NCBI GenBank assembly: GCA_963709665.1
Contig: CAVPWU010000002.1
Span: 682,001 to 746,000, forward strand
DNA from: DASZIT01 sp963709665
Lineage (GTDB): Bacteria; Actinomycetota; Acidimicrobiia; Acidimicrobiales; RAAP-2
Length of the DNA stretch: 64,000 nucleotides
Direction: 5' to 3'
Shown: piece by piece, positions 42,364 to 50,932 of the stretch
Numbering within the stretch: position 1 is the first letter of the stretch
Layout of the letters: every line of letters starts with the position of its first letter
The notes under the pieces: generated by a model
Databases searched by the model: none
What the model was told of the DNA's origin: nothing
The model's input: the letters and a program-made list of their open reading frames with translations, nothing else
Position numbers and translations under genes: made by a program

Positions 42364-43188
42364 CTACCGGTCGGCCAGGTGGAACTTCGCCCGGAGGATG
42401 GCGTGGAAGTCGTGGTCGCCGAAGGTGACCAGGCGGGCCGGGTGGTCGCCCTCGCGGACCTGGACGACGGAGCCCGGCTGGAGGGTGGCCACGGTGGCCC
42501 CGTCGATGACCAGGACGGCCGCCCGCGGCTCGAGGACATCGAGGCGCAGGCGTTCGGTGGGCCCGAGGACCAGGGGCCGGTCGAAGAGCATGTGGGGGGA
42601 GACCGGGGTGACCACCAGGGCCCGGAGGTTGGGCGACAGCACCGGGCCGCGTGCGGACAGGTTGTAGGCCGTCGACCCGGTGGGGGTGGCGACCAGGAGC
42701 CCGTCGGCGGCGTAGGTCACGAAGGGTCGGTCGTCGATGGCCAGGCCCACCCGGACGGTGTGGCCGGGCACCGTCTTCTCCACCGTGGCCTCGTTGAGGG
42801 CCATCCGCTCGACCACCGGCTCCCCGTCGTCGTCGGCCACCGAGACGGTCAGGGTCATCCGGCGCTCCACCTGGTGCTGGCCGGCCAGGTAGCCCTCCAG
42901 CGCCGTCTCGAGCCCGGCCGGCTCTACCTGGGTGAGGTAGCCGAGGCGACCCATGTTGACCCCGAGCACCGGGATGCCGGCGGTGGAGGCCGACTCCACC
43001 GCCCGGAGCAGGGTGCCGTCACCACCCAGACTGACCAGCAGGTCGGCACCGTCGACCGAGACGGAGCCGTCGGGGCACAGGGCCGACACCGCCCGGTGGC
43101 CGCGCGCCTCGAGCCAGGCGGTCGCCCGTTCGGCCAGGGCGGTGGCGTCCGGGCGGTCGGGACGGGCGTAGAAGGCGACCAGGGTCAC
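42364..43188 (-). CDS. nadK: NAD kinase
   Basis: The product is 274 residues with GGDGT at 55-59, the LGVNMGRLGYLT loop, NEATVEK and TPTGSTAYNLSARGP, all standard for NAD kinase, which makes NADP. The GTG at 43188 overlaps the tlyA stop, and it is followed by recN as in other actinobacteria. Confidence 0.95.
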   Translation of the reverse strand: MTLVAFYARPDRPDATALAERATAWLEARGHRAVSALCPDGSVSVDGADLLVSLGGDGTLLRAVESASTAGIPVLGVNMGRLGYLTQVEPAGLETALEGYLAGQHQVERRMTLTVSVADDDGEPVVERMALNEATVEKTVPGHTVRVGLAIDDRPFVTYAADGLLVATPTGSTAYNLSARGPVLSPNLRALVVTPVSPHMLFDRPLVLGPTERLRLDVLEPRAAVLVIDGATVATLQPGSVVQVREGDHPARLVTFGDHDFHAILRAKFHLADR

Positions 43189-44039
43189 GACGGGTCCGAC
43201 GTCCCCGACCGGTGGGCCTCGTCGACCGCCGCCTCCACCAGGGCGTCGAGCGAGTCGTGGTCCGCCGCTCCCCCCGCCTGGCGTCCGGGATGGGCCACGG
43301 CGTGGACCAGGAACTCGACATTGCCGGCCTGGCCGGTGATCGGGGAGGGCATCACCCCCATGATGGCCGCTCCGGAGCCGCGGAGTGCGCCGATGGCCTG
43401 GTGGAGGGTCCGTCGGTGGATGTCGGGATCGCGGATCACCCCCCGCCCGCGGGACGCCTCGACCCGGCCGGCTTCGAACTGCGGCTTCACCAGGGTCACC
43501 ACCGGGGCCCCGGCTCCGGCCACCGGTCCGGTGAGGACGGGCACCACCCGGCCCAGCGAGATGAAGGAGAGATCGGCGACCACCAGGTCGACCGGGACGC
43601 CCCCCACGGTGTCGAGGGTCACCTCCCGGATGTCGAGGCGCTCGAGGCTGGTGACCCGGGGATCGGCCCGGAGCCGGTCGTGGAGCTGCCCCCGGCCCAC
43701 GTCGACCGCCACCACGGCGGACGCTCCGGCCTGGAGGAGACAGTCGGTGAACCCCCCGGTGGAGGCGCCGGCGTCGAGCGCCCGTACGCCGGCGGCGCCG
43801 ATGGTGAACCGCTGGAGAGCGGCCGCCAGCTTGTCCCCGCCACGACTCACGAAGCGGGGTGGGGGTCCGCGCAGCTCGATGGGCTCGCCGGCGGCCACCA
43901 GCCGGGCCGGCTTCTCGGCGATGGCCCCCGAGACCAGGACCATCCCCTGCTCGATCAGCGCTGCGGCCTGGGGACGGCTCCCGGCCAGTCCCCGGTCGAC
44001 CAGTGCCCGGTCGAGCCGGGTGCGGGCGGTCGGGCTCAG
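43185..44039 (-). CDS. tlyA: TlyA-family rRNA 2'-O-methyltransferase/hemolysin-like
   Basis: The methyltransferase domain is clear: LDAGASTGGFTDCLL (SAM motif I), VDVGRGQL, ADLSFISL and VKPQFEAGR. An ATG at 43943 would cut the S4 RNA-binding domain in half; in-frame sequence upstream (RTRLDRALVDRGLAGSRPQA) completes that domain but has no ATG, GTG or TTG. A CTG at 44039, overlapping the stop of the preceding gene (CTGA), is the best start, giving 284 residues, the family's normal length. TlyA methylates C1409/C1920 of rRNA and sets capreomycin sensitivity in mycobacteria. Confidence 0.88.
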   Translation of the reverse strand: MSPTARTRLDRALVDRGLAGSRPQAAALIEQGMVLVSGAIAEKPARLVAAGEPIELRGPPPRFVSRGGDKLAAALQRFTIGAAGVRALDAGASTGGFTDCLLQAGASAVVAVDVGRGQLHDRLRADPRVTSLERLDIREVTLDTVGGVPVDLVVADLSFISLGRVVPVLTGPVAGAGAPVVTLVKPQFEAGRVEASRGRGVIRDPDIHRRTLHQAIGALRGSGAAIMGVMPSPITGQAGNVEFLVHAVAHPGRQAGGAADHDSLDALVEAAVDEAHRSGTSDPS

Positions 44040-44563
44040 TCCGACGCGCCCTGGGTCGGCGGCGGGGTGTGGGCGGCCTTCTTGGCCGGAGCCTTCTTGG
44101 CCGGAGCCTTCTTCGCCGGAGCCTTCTTGGCGGCGGCCTTCTTGGCGGCGGCCTTCTTCGCCGGAGCCTTCTTGGCGGCGGCCTTCTTGGCGGCTGCCTT
44201 CTTCGCCGGAGCCTTCTTGGCGGCTGCCTTCTTGCCGGCGGCCGAGGCCTTGGCGGTGGCCGACTTGGCGGCGGTCGCCGAGCGGTTGATCACCGCCGCC
44301 ACCTGGGTGGCGAGATCGTCGACGCTGGTGATGCCCACCGCCTTGAGCTGGTGGGTCACCTCGTCACGCACGATGTTGAGGAGGGACTCGCTGCTCTTCC
44401 TGCTCCGCTCGATCAGCTCCTCCACCTTCTCCTGGGCCTCCTTGCCCTGGAGGGAGCCGGCCTTCACCAGCTCCTGGACGAGCTCTTCGGCCCGGTCCCG
44501 GGTCATCTGGGTGAAGGCGAGTCCGGCGTCGATGTACCGCTGGTAAGGGCTGTCGTTCGTCAT
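44036..44563 (-). CDS. phasin-like protein with Lys/Ala-rich histone-like tail
   Basis: The product is 175 residues. The N-terminal half is a long amphipathic helix (YIDAGLAFTQMTRDRAEELVQE...EEAQEKVEELIERSR), phasin or PhaF-like; the C-terminal half repeats KKAPAKKAAAKK about eight times, resembling histone H1 or PhaF DNA-binding tails. PhaF-type proteins bridge polyester granules and nucleoid. The protein has no membrane segment. The ATG at 44563 was chosen for the conserved helical start; an AT-rich promoter-like patch precedes it. Confidence 0.8.
   Translation of the reverse strand: MTNDSPYQRYIDAGLAFTQMTRDRAEELVQELVKAGSLQGKEAQEKVEELIERSRKSSESLLNIVRDEVTHQLKAVGITSVDDLATQVAAVINRSATAAKSATAKASAAGKKAAAKKAPAKKAAAKKAAAKKAPAKKAAAKKAAAKKAPAKKAPAKKAPAKKAAHTPPPTQGASD
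44073..44238 (-). repeat. short tandem repeat encoding a Lys/Ala tail
   Basis: Near-perfect 15- to 18-bp units (gccttcttggcggcg variants) alternate between Lys-Ala and Pro-Ala-Lys codons in the C-terminal tail of the phasin-like gene; copy number is likely to vary between strains. Confidence 0.8.
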
Positions 44564-44621
44564 GATAGCAAGTGTACTCCTTATGCTAGCTAAAGCAAGC
44601 ATCCCTGGTCACAAGCGGATC

Positions 44622-45455
44622 CTACCCGGAGGTAGCCGGGGCAACCCGGAAGGCCCGTTCCACCAGGCTCACCAGGTCCGGGCAGCGGACCGCCACCGGG
44701 AGGTCGCCCACCGGGCTGCCCGGAGGGGTGACGCCGGAGTCGACCAGGGCGAAGGGGAGGCCCAGGGCCTGGGCCAGCCGGCCGTCGGTCCGTGGCTGGT
44801 CCCCCACCACCACCGCCGGAGGGCCATCCTCCCCCAGGCCGTACCGCGACCGCAGGAGCTCGACGATCGGCCGGTGGGGCTTCCCCGCCACCTCTGGGGT
44901 GACCCCCGAGGCGGTGGCCACCGCCGCCAGGATCGACCCGGCTCCCGGGGTGAGGCCGTCCGGGGTGGGGTGGGTGGGGTCCTCGTTGGTGGCGATCAGC
45001 CGTCCACTGTCCCGGGCGGCGGTGGAGACGGCGGACAGCTGGTCGAAGCTGAACGACCGGGACCAGCCCACCACGGCGGCGGCGAACGGCCCGTGGTCGG
45101 CCACCACCGCGCCCCGGGCGGTCAGCGACTCCACCAGTCCCTGCTCCCCCAGCACCGCCACCCGGTCGCCCGGCCGGACCAGCGAGGCGGCGGCGTCGGC
45201 CGAGGACACCAGCTGGTGGGGATCGGTGGGGATGCCGACCCGGGCCAGGCGGCCGGCCAGGTCGTCGGCGGTGGGCGCCGAATTGTTGGTGACGAAGGCC
45301 ACCGTGACCCCGGCCCCGACCAGGCGGGCCACGGCGCCGCCGACATCCCCGATGGGGGTGCCGGACAGCCAGACCACGCCGTCGAGGTCGAGGATCCACA
45401 CGGCTCCCGGCGAGACGTCGAGCGGGCGGGCGGGTGCGGTGGCGCCGGCGGTCAT
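44622..45455 (-). CDS. HAD-IIA phosphatase (NagD-like)
   Basis: The product is 277 residues. Motif I LDLDGVVW (DxD), motif II AFVTNNSAP, the cap region, the Lys in GKPHRPIVELL, and motif IV VVVGDQPRTDG give the NagD/4-nitrophenylphosphatase branch of HAD hydrolases. Substrates of relatives include nucleotides and phosphoglycolate. The ATG overlaps the desaturase stop (ATGA). No dedicated regulator is visible. Confidence 0.85.
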   Translation of the reverse strand: MTAGATAPARPLDVSPGAVWILDLDGVVWLSGTPIGDVGGAVARLVGAGVTVAFVTNNSAPTADDLAGRLARVGIPTDPHQLVSSADAAASLVRPGDRVAVLGEQGLVESLTARGAVVADHGPFAAAVVGWSRSFSFDQLSAVSTAARDSGRLIATNEDPTHPTPDGLTPGAGSILAAVATASGVTPEVAGKPHRPIVELLRSRYGLGEDGPPAVVVGDQPRTDGRLAQALGLPFALVDSGVTPPGSPVGDLPVAVRCPDLVSLVERAFRVAPATSG

Positions 45456-46678
45456 CCCTGGCGGTCGTCGGATGACGGGTGGCCGTCGGTGGGCACCAGG
45501 TCCTTGCGGCGGGTCCGACGGGTGGCCTTGGCCAGGAGGTCGGCGGACTCCATCGCCCGGGAGATCAGCCCCCGGAGGTTGGTGGCGTCGTCGGTCTCCG
45601 GTGCGGCCTCCCCCGGTACGGGGTCGTGTCCGGGGCCGGTCACCACCGATCCGCCGCCGGCAGGGCCGACCGGGTCGGTGACGTCGGCCGGAGTGGCGGG
45701 GGCGTCGCCGGCCGGAAGGGGCCGGGCCACCATGTCGGTGATGTGCTCGCCGGTGAGCTTGGCGGCCCGCTCGAAGTAGGAGCGGAACATCCCGATGTCG
45801 AAGGCCCCGTCGCGGACCCGGGCCTGGTCGAGCAGGCGGGCCGGCGGGCGCTTCAGGTCGCGCACCAGGTGGACGGCGGCCAGGCCCCGGAGCACGTACC
45901 AGGTGGGGTCGATCTCCCACCACCGGAAGCCCTGGCGGGAGGAGGCGGGGAGGTAGTGGTGGTTGTTGTGCCACCCCTCCCCCCCGGTGATCAGGGCCAC
46001 CACCATCGAGTTCCGGCTGGTGTCGGGGGTGGCGTAGCGGCGACGGCCCACCAGGTGGGCCATGGAGTTGACCAGGAAGGTGCCGTGCCACAGGAGGACG
46101 GTGGAGAGGAAGAAGCCGATGAAGAGGCCGCCCCACCCGCCGATGGCGAAGCAGGCCAGGGCGGTCAGCCACGGGCCGACCCACGAGTAGCGCTCCAGCA
46201 GGCGGAGTTCCGGGTAGGCCGCGAAGTCGGCGATGTTGGAGAGGTCGGTGGACTTGTACTTGGTGGAGAGGATCCACCCCACGTGGCTCCACCAGATGCC
46301 GTCCCGCGGGGAGTGCACGTCGCCGTCCAGGTCGGTGAAGCGGTGGTGGATCCGGTGGTGACTGGCCCACCACAGGGGGCCCTTCTGGACGGCGGTGGTG
46401 CCGCCGAAGGCCAACAGGAACTGCACCACCCGGCTGGTCTTGTAGCTCCGGTGGGAGAAGTAGCGGTGGTAGCCGGCGGTGATGCAGAACATCCGGACCC
46501 CGTAGAGCACGGCGCACAGCACCCAGTCCCGCCAGGTCACCGTGACGAACAGGGCACCCAGCGGGGCCAGGTGGACGCCGAAGAACGGCAGGGCCGACAC
46601 CCAGTCCGTGCGATCGGCGGACCCCACCGCCCCGTCGAGGGTGGCGCCGTCGGCCGGCTCGGTCTGGAGGGAGGTCAT
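45452..46678 (-). CDS. acyl-CoA delta-9 fatty acid desaturase
   Basis: The product is 408 residues. The three histidine boxes HRYFSH, HRIHH and HNNHH bind the di-iron centre, and several membrane helices surround them, as in stearoyl-CoA desaturases. An additional C-terminal region of about 130 residues (Pro/Gly-rich, then LISRAMESADLLAKATRRTRRKD) has no desaturase equivalent and may be regulatory. It introduces a double bond in membrane acyl chains. It overlaps the HAD gene. Confidence 0.9.
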   Translation of the reverse strand: MTSLQTEPADGATLDGAVGSADRTDWVSALPFFGVHLAPLGALFVTVTWRDWVLCAVLYGVRMFCITAGYHRYFSHRSYKTSRVVQFLLAFGGTTAVQKGPLWWASHHRIHHRFTDLDGDVHSPRDGIWWSHVGWILSTKYKSTDLSNIADFAAYPELRLLERYSWVGPWLTALACFAIGGWGGLFIGFFLSTVLLWHGTFLVNSMAHLVGRRRYATPDTSRNSMVVALITGGEGWHNNHHYLPASSRQGFRWWEIDPTWYVLRGLAAVHLVRDLKRPPARLLDQARVRDGAFDIGMFRSYFERAAKLTGEHITDMVARPLPAGDAPATPADVTDPVGPAGGGSVVTGPGHDPVPGEAAPETDDATNLRGLISRAMESADLLAKATRRTRRKDLVPTDGHPSSDDRQG

Positions 46679-46739
46679 CAGGGTAACGTCGGCCGAGAGG
46701 GCCGACCACCCGATGGTACTCCAGCAGGGGGTCGAACGG

Positions 46740-47858
46740 TCAGCCGTCCACGTAGAGATCGCCGCCGGATTCGGCGACGGTGATGCGGGTGAGGCCCCGG
46801 CTGGCCGGACCCTGGATGACGGCGCCGGTGGAGGCGTCGAACTCGGAGCCGTGGCACGGACAGGCGATGATCTTGGCCGACTTGGCGTAGGCCACCGTGC
46901 AGCCGGCGTGCGGGCAGACGGCGTCGAAGGCCACGAACTCCCCGGCCGTCTGCTGGATCACCAGGCCCGGGTCGCCGGACGCCGGGTCGGTGAAGGTCGC
47001 CGAGCCGCCCACCGGGACCGTGGAGGAGGAGCCCAACTTGGTGCCGGACGGGACGGCGGTCGAGGTGGCCGAGGACCCGGCCGTGGTCGAGGTGGAGGCC
47101 GGGGCGGTGGTCGTGGTGGCGGAGCCACCCGTGGTGCCCCCTCCCAACGTGGGACCGGAGGCGGTGGTGGTCCCGGAGCCCACCGCCCGGCCGATGCCGG
47201 CCACCGCTCCGCCCAGGACCACCACCACGCCGGCCAGCAGACCGGTGACCGCCCCCTTGGAGACCACGTCGCGTCGGGACACCCCGACCCCGCCGCCGGA
47301 GCGGGTGCCGGCCGCCGACGCCCGGTCGGCCACCGCCCGGTCGGCGAACCAGGTGTCGAGCGCCGGGGCCCCGGCGGCTCCGGCCAGGAGGACCGGGGTC
47401 CAGGCGAAGAGGAAGACGATGTCGGCGCCGGTGAAGTAGGGCGACGAGTGGAAGCTGACGGTGAGGAAGAGCCCGAAGGAGAGCAGCATCCCCGCCGCCG
47501 CGGCCAGCCGCATCCAGAGCCCGACCAGGGTGCCGAGGCCGATGGCCACCTCGCCGATGGCGATCACCGCACCGACGGCCGGGGCCACGTGTACCAGGGG
47601 GCCGAGCACGGCGTGGATGGGGCTGGAGTGCTGGGCCCCCACCAGCTGGGCATGGATGGAGACGGGGCTGGAGCTCCGGAAGAAGGCCGGGTTGGCGAGC
47701 TTCTGCAGACCGGCGTAGGTGAAGGTCACCCCCAGAAAGAGCCGGAGGGGCATGAGCGCCCAGCCGGCCACCCACGAGCCGTCGGGGCCCCGGAGGGCCC
47801 ACCGGTCAGGAGGGGCGGCCCCGCCTGCGTCGTCGCCTGCCGCGTCCCTGCCGCTCAC
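46740..47858 (-). CDS. DoxX-Rieske fusion protein
   Basis: The product is 372 residues combining two modules. Residues about 30-165 form a four-helix DoxX domain (GWALMPLRLFLGVTFTYAGL, HSSPYFTGADIVFLFAW). A Tat-like motif SRRDVVSK (194-201) and one helix follow, then a Ser/Thr-rich linker, then a Rieske domain (280-372) with CPHAGC (315-320) and CPCHGS (333-338), giving the Cys315/His317/Cys333/His336 cluster and Cys320-Cys335 disulfide. This implies a quinone-reducing membrane domain carrying its own exposed electron acceptor. The start is a GTG at 47858. Confidence 0.85.
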   Translation of the reverse strand: MSGRDAAGDDAGGAAPPDRWALRGPDGSWVAGWALMPLRLFLGVTFTYAGLQKLANPAFFRSSSPVSIHAQLVGAQHSSPIHAVLGPLVHVAPAVGAVIAIGEVAIGLGTLVGLWMRLAAAAGMLLSFGLFLTVSFHSSPYFTGADIVFLFAWTPVLLAGAAGAPALDTWFADRAVADRASAAGTRSGGGVGVSRRDVVSKGAVTGLLAGVVVVLGGAVAGIGRAVGSGTTTASGPTLGGGTTGGSATTTTAPASTSTTAGSSATSTAVPSGTKLGSSSTVPVGGSATFTDPASGDPGLVIQQTAGEFVAFDAVCPHAGCTVAYAKSAKIIACPCHGSEFDASTGAVIQGPASRGLTRITVAESGGDLYVDG

Positions 47859-47882
47859 CGGGGTGCCCTCATCGGGCTGACG

Positions 47883-49028
47883 CTACCGGTCGGCGGCCGG
47901 GGAGAGGTGTCGGCCACCGTCGGGGAGGTCGCCCGTGGCCGGCGGAGGGTCGACGTCCGCCGGGCCGCCGGTGTCCTCGGATCCGGGCGGTCCCCCGGCA
48001 TCGGCGACGGACGCCTCCCGGGCCGCCAGCTTGGTCGCCTTCCGGGCGTCGCGGCGGTCGAGGAGCCGGGAGCCGATCACGAAGGTGAGGATGGCGTAGG
48101 TCCAACCCAGGATGATGTCGAAGACGAAGTGCTCGCCGGTGTAGACGAGGGTGGTGGCCATGGCCACCACGTAGGTGGCCAGCAGCACCCGCAGCCAGCG
48201 GGAGGCCCGCCCCCAGAAGAACAGGCAGATCAGCATGGGGTAGGCGGCGTGAAGGGAGGGCACCGCCGCCACGTCGTTGTCGAAGGAGGCGTTCCCCTCG
48301 AACAGGGCCGCCGCCTGGTGGAAGCCGACGTGGTTCCACATCACCGGGATGATGCGCACCGACGGCGCCATCGAGCCGTTGGCACTGACCATCCAGGGCG
48401 GCATGGCCGGGTACAGCACGTAGGTGAGATAGCCGGCGAAGGTCAGCCCCACGAACAGGGGCACGAACCGGCGGAACCGGTCGTGGTCCTTCACCCACAG
48501 CACCCCGGCGATCACGAAGGACGCGAAGAAGTGGGTCATGTAGGTGCACCAGGCCAGGTAGTCCCAGACGTGGAGGTTGTTGGGGTTGAAGAAGGCGTTC
48601 TGGAGCCGGACCGTCGGGGCGGTCCCGAACCCGATCCACTGGTCGAACCGGGTCTCGGGGCGCCAGTGGGCGGCGAACCAGAGGTGGGAGGCGTAGCCCC
48701 GGAGCAGGGAGTAGAAGGCCAGGACGGCGTAGAGCGGCAGCCAGTCGCGGATCAGCCCCCGCCGCCAGCGCCCGAGATCGCTGATGCTGGCGCAGAAGAG
48801 GGCGGCGGTGACCCAGAGGAGGATGTCGTCGGTGGAGTAGGGGATGCCGAAGGCGAGGACGTAGGCGACCAGGGCGACGACGAAGGCCGTCCAGGCCACG
48901 ACCTTCCGTTGGGGGAAGCGCCGGGTCCTCCCGGGTCGTCCGCCACCGGGCCCGGAGGCACTGCCGGCCATCCCGGCAGGGTCGTCGTCGCGGACGGCGT
49001 CCATCTCGGGGCCGACGGTGACGCTCAC
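47883..49028 (-). CDS. PAP2-family (inositolphosphotransferase-like) membrane protein
   Basis: The product is 381 residues from a GTG at 49028 with GGAGGGGG just upstream. Six to seven helices include the PAP2 motifs AAVPSLHAAYPM and a H...D C3 motif in YTGEHFVFDIILGW, with a Cys/Trp-rich N-terminal region (FNPNNLHVWD). Family members of this Aur1/Ipt1-like branch move phosphoinositol or dephosphorylate lipids on the membrane outside. The C-terminal 50 residues are acidic and Pro-rich. A longer start (49121) would add a stretch lacking family features. Confidence 0.8.
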   Translation of the reverse strand: MSVTVGPEMDAVRDDDPAGMAGSASGPGGGRPGRTRRFPQRKVVAWTAFVVALVAYVLAFGIPYSTDDILLWVTAALFCASISDLGRWRRGLIRDWLPLYAVLAFYSLLRGYASHLWFAAHWRPETRFDQWIGFGTAPTVRLQNAFFNPNNLHVWDYLAWCTYMTHFFASFVIAGVLWVKDHDRFRRFVPLFVGLTFAGYLTYVLYPAMPPWMVSANGSMAPSVRIIPVMWNHVGFHQAAALFEGNASFDNDVAAVPSLHAAYPMLICLFFWGRASRWLRVLLATYVVAMATTLVYTGEHFVFDIILGWTYAILTFVIGSRLLDRRDARKATKLAAREASVADAGGPPGSEDTGGPADVDPPPATGDLPDGGRHLSPAADR

Positions 49029-49174
49029 CGGCGACCCCCTCCGACCCGAACATGACAAATGCGTGACATTTCCACCATCTTGACCCAGATTGCTGAGAGA
49101 TCTGTGAATTCCTGTTTCCAATCGGTGAATCCCCCGGATGGGTGGGCGGCCGCCACCCGGTCCGTACCTCCGGA

Positions 49175-49180
49175 TATCCT
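49175..49180 (+). promoter_or_regulatory. -10 box, leaderless start
   Basis: TATCCT, 6 nt before the GTG at 49187. Confidence 0.45.
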
Positions 49181-49186
49181 CCCCGG

Positions 49187-50905
49187 GTGGCCGATCCCGG
49201 TGGTGCGACGGGTGGACCCCCCGCTCCCCGTCCGACCAGCGGTCCGAGGCACCGGCGCCACGACCGACGGGGGTGGTTCCGACCGCTGCTTTTGCTGGCG
49301 GTGGTGGCCGCCGCCTTCGTGGGGCTGGGCCTCCGTCAGGCGTGGACCGACTCCCCCACCTTCGACGAGACCATCTACCTGTCGGCCGGGGTCACCTCCC
49401 TCGACCTCCACGACCTCCGCCTGAATCCCGAGCACCCCCCCCTGGCCAAGGCGCTGGCGGCCGTCCCCGTCCTCTTCGACCACCCGGTCATCCCCCGGGG
49501 CCCCGGGTGGCAGCACAACCACGAGAGCCTCTACGCCACCGACTTCGTCCATGCCCAGTTGGCGGCGGGGAAGCTCCGGACCGAGATGTTCCTGGTCCGC
49601 CTGGTGCCGCTTCTGGAGGCGGTGGCGGTGGCCTTCGCCCTCTTCGCACTGTGTTCCCGACTCTTCTCCCGGGCCTGTGGCCTGCTGGCCGGGGTGGCCT
49701 GGCTGGCCAACCCGTTCGTGCTGGGCATCGGCCACCTCGACGGGGTCGACCTCCCCCTCACCCTCTGCGCGGTACTGGTGGCCTGGGCCCTCCTCAACGT
49801 GCTCCGGGAGCCGGGACGACGTCAGCTGGTGGTGGCAGGGCTGGCCTGTGCGGCGGCCGTCCTCTCCAAGGACGACGGGCTCCTGGTGGCGGCCTCGGCC
49901 GGCCTGGTGGTGACGGCGGCCGGCTGGCCCTCCGTCGGATGGCGGGTGCTGGGCCGCCTGGCCCTCATGGGGGGCGTCGCATGGGTGGCGGTGTGGGGCT
50001 GTTACCTGGCCATCGACCCGGGTTCCTCCCTGCATCTGACCGTGCTCCCCGAACCGTTCCTCACCGGGCTCCGGTACCTGGGCCACCACGACACCATCGG
50101 GTCGGCCGCCTACCTGGTGGGTCGGTCGTGGGTGGGCGGCATGTGGTGGTACTGGCCGGTGAGCCTGGTGGTGAAGGTCCCACTCCTCACGGTCGCACTC
50201 CTGGTGGTCGGGCCGTTCGGTCTGCGCCTGGCCACCCGGACCGCCCGGCGCGAGGTGCTGGCGGTGGCGGTGCTGCCGGCGGTGATCCTCACCGCCTTCA
50301 CGGTGATCGGCCCGCGTGACATCGGGTTCCGGTACCTGCTGCCGGTCCTGGCCCTCTGGCTGGCCGTGGCCTCGGCCGCCGCCCTGGCCACCGCCCGGAC
50401 GGTGGTGCGGGCCGCCCTGGTGGTGGTGGTGGCGGCCGGGGCGGCGGCGGTGGCCCTGTCGGCATCCACCTCGCTGAGCTGGGTCAACCCTCCCTTCTCC
50501 CCCGCCTACCGGTCGGTCTCCAACTCCGACGTCGACTGGGGCCAGAGCTTCTGGCTGCTGCAGTCGTGGTCGAAGGGGAAGCACCCCTGGGTCGCCTACT
50601 TCGGCCAGGGCCTCGAGGTGTCCGACCTACCGGGGGCCCGGCCGATGCTCACCCAGGTCCCGGGAGCGTCGCCGTCGGTGGTGGTGTCGGCCCGGGAGTT
50701 GACCGGGTGGGTGGCGGTCTCGGCCACCTCCCTCACCAGCACCAACGCCCGCGGCCTGGCCTTCCTCCGGGCCCAGTGCCCGGTGGCGGAGCTGGGCGGC
50801 TCGATCCTCGTCTACCGGTTCGTCCGGCCGCCGTCGGGACGTCCCGGACCCGCCCGGCCGGCCGCCCTCTGTCCGGGCCCGGTGAGCCACCGGGTCGACG
50901 GCTGA
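49187..50905 (+). CDS. PMT/ArnT-type glycosyltransferase (GT-C fold)
   Basis: The product is about 572 residues with 10-12 membrane helices. The extracellular D-E motif SPTFDETIYLSAG (about 50-60) and NPEHPPLAKALA are typical of protein O-mannosyltransferase-like GT39/GT83 enzymes, which move a sugar from polyprenyl phosphate to protein or lipid outside the membrane. The GTG at 49187 is supported by TATCCT 6 nt upstream; the frame extends to 49142 without support. The GT2-type enzyme at 25.1 kb could supply the lipid-linked sugar (inference). Confidence 0.82.
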   Translation: MADPGGATGGPPAPRPTSGPRHRRHDRRGWFRPLLLLAVVAAAFVGLGLRQAWTDSPTFDETIYLSAGVTSLDLHDLRLNPEHPPLAKALAAVPVLFDHPVIPRGPGWQHNHESLYATDFVHAQLAAGKLRTEMFLVRLVPLLEAVAVAFALFALCSRLFSRACGLLAGVAWLANPFVLGIGHLDGVDLPLTLCAVLVAWALLNVLREPGRRQLVVAGLACAAAVLSKDDGLLVAASAGLVVTAAGWPSVGWRVLGRLALMGGVAWVAVWGCYLAIDPGSSLHLTVLPEPFLTGLRYLGHHDTIGSAAYLVGRSWVGGMWWYWPVSLVVKVPLLTVALLVVGPFGLRLATRTARREVLAVAVLPAVILTAFTVIGPRDIGFRYLLPVLALWLAVASAAALATARTVVRAALVVVVAAGAAAVALSASTSLSWVNPPFSPAYRSVSNSDVDWGQSFWLLQSWSKGKHPWVAYFGQGLEVSDLPGARPMLTQVPGASPSVVVSARELTGWVAVSATSLTSTNARGLAFLRAQCPVAELGGSILVYRFVRPPSGRPGPARPAALCPGPVSHRVDG

Positions 50906-50920
50906 CCGTCCGGCCACCCC

Positions 50921-50926
50921 TAACCT
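50921..50926 (+). promoter_or_regulatory. -10 box, leaderless start
   Basis: TAACCT, 6 nt before the ATG at 50933. Confidence 0.45.
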
Positions 50927-50932
50927 CACGCC

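Noticed and set aside
43185..43943. TlyA beginning at the ATG at 43943
   Set aside because: It would remove half of the conserved S4 domain whose coding sequence is intact upstream in the same frame.
46542..49055. An open frame of more than 800 codons on the plus strand opposite the Rieske, PAP2 and desaturase genes
   Set aside because: It is antisense to three well-supported genes and is Arg/Gly/Pro-biased, the usual result of long high-GC codon patterns.
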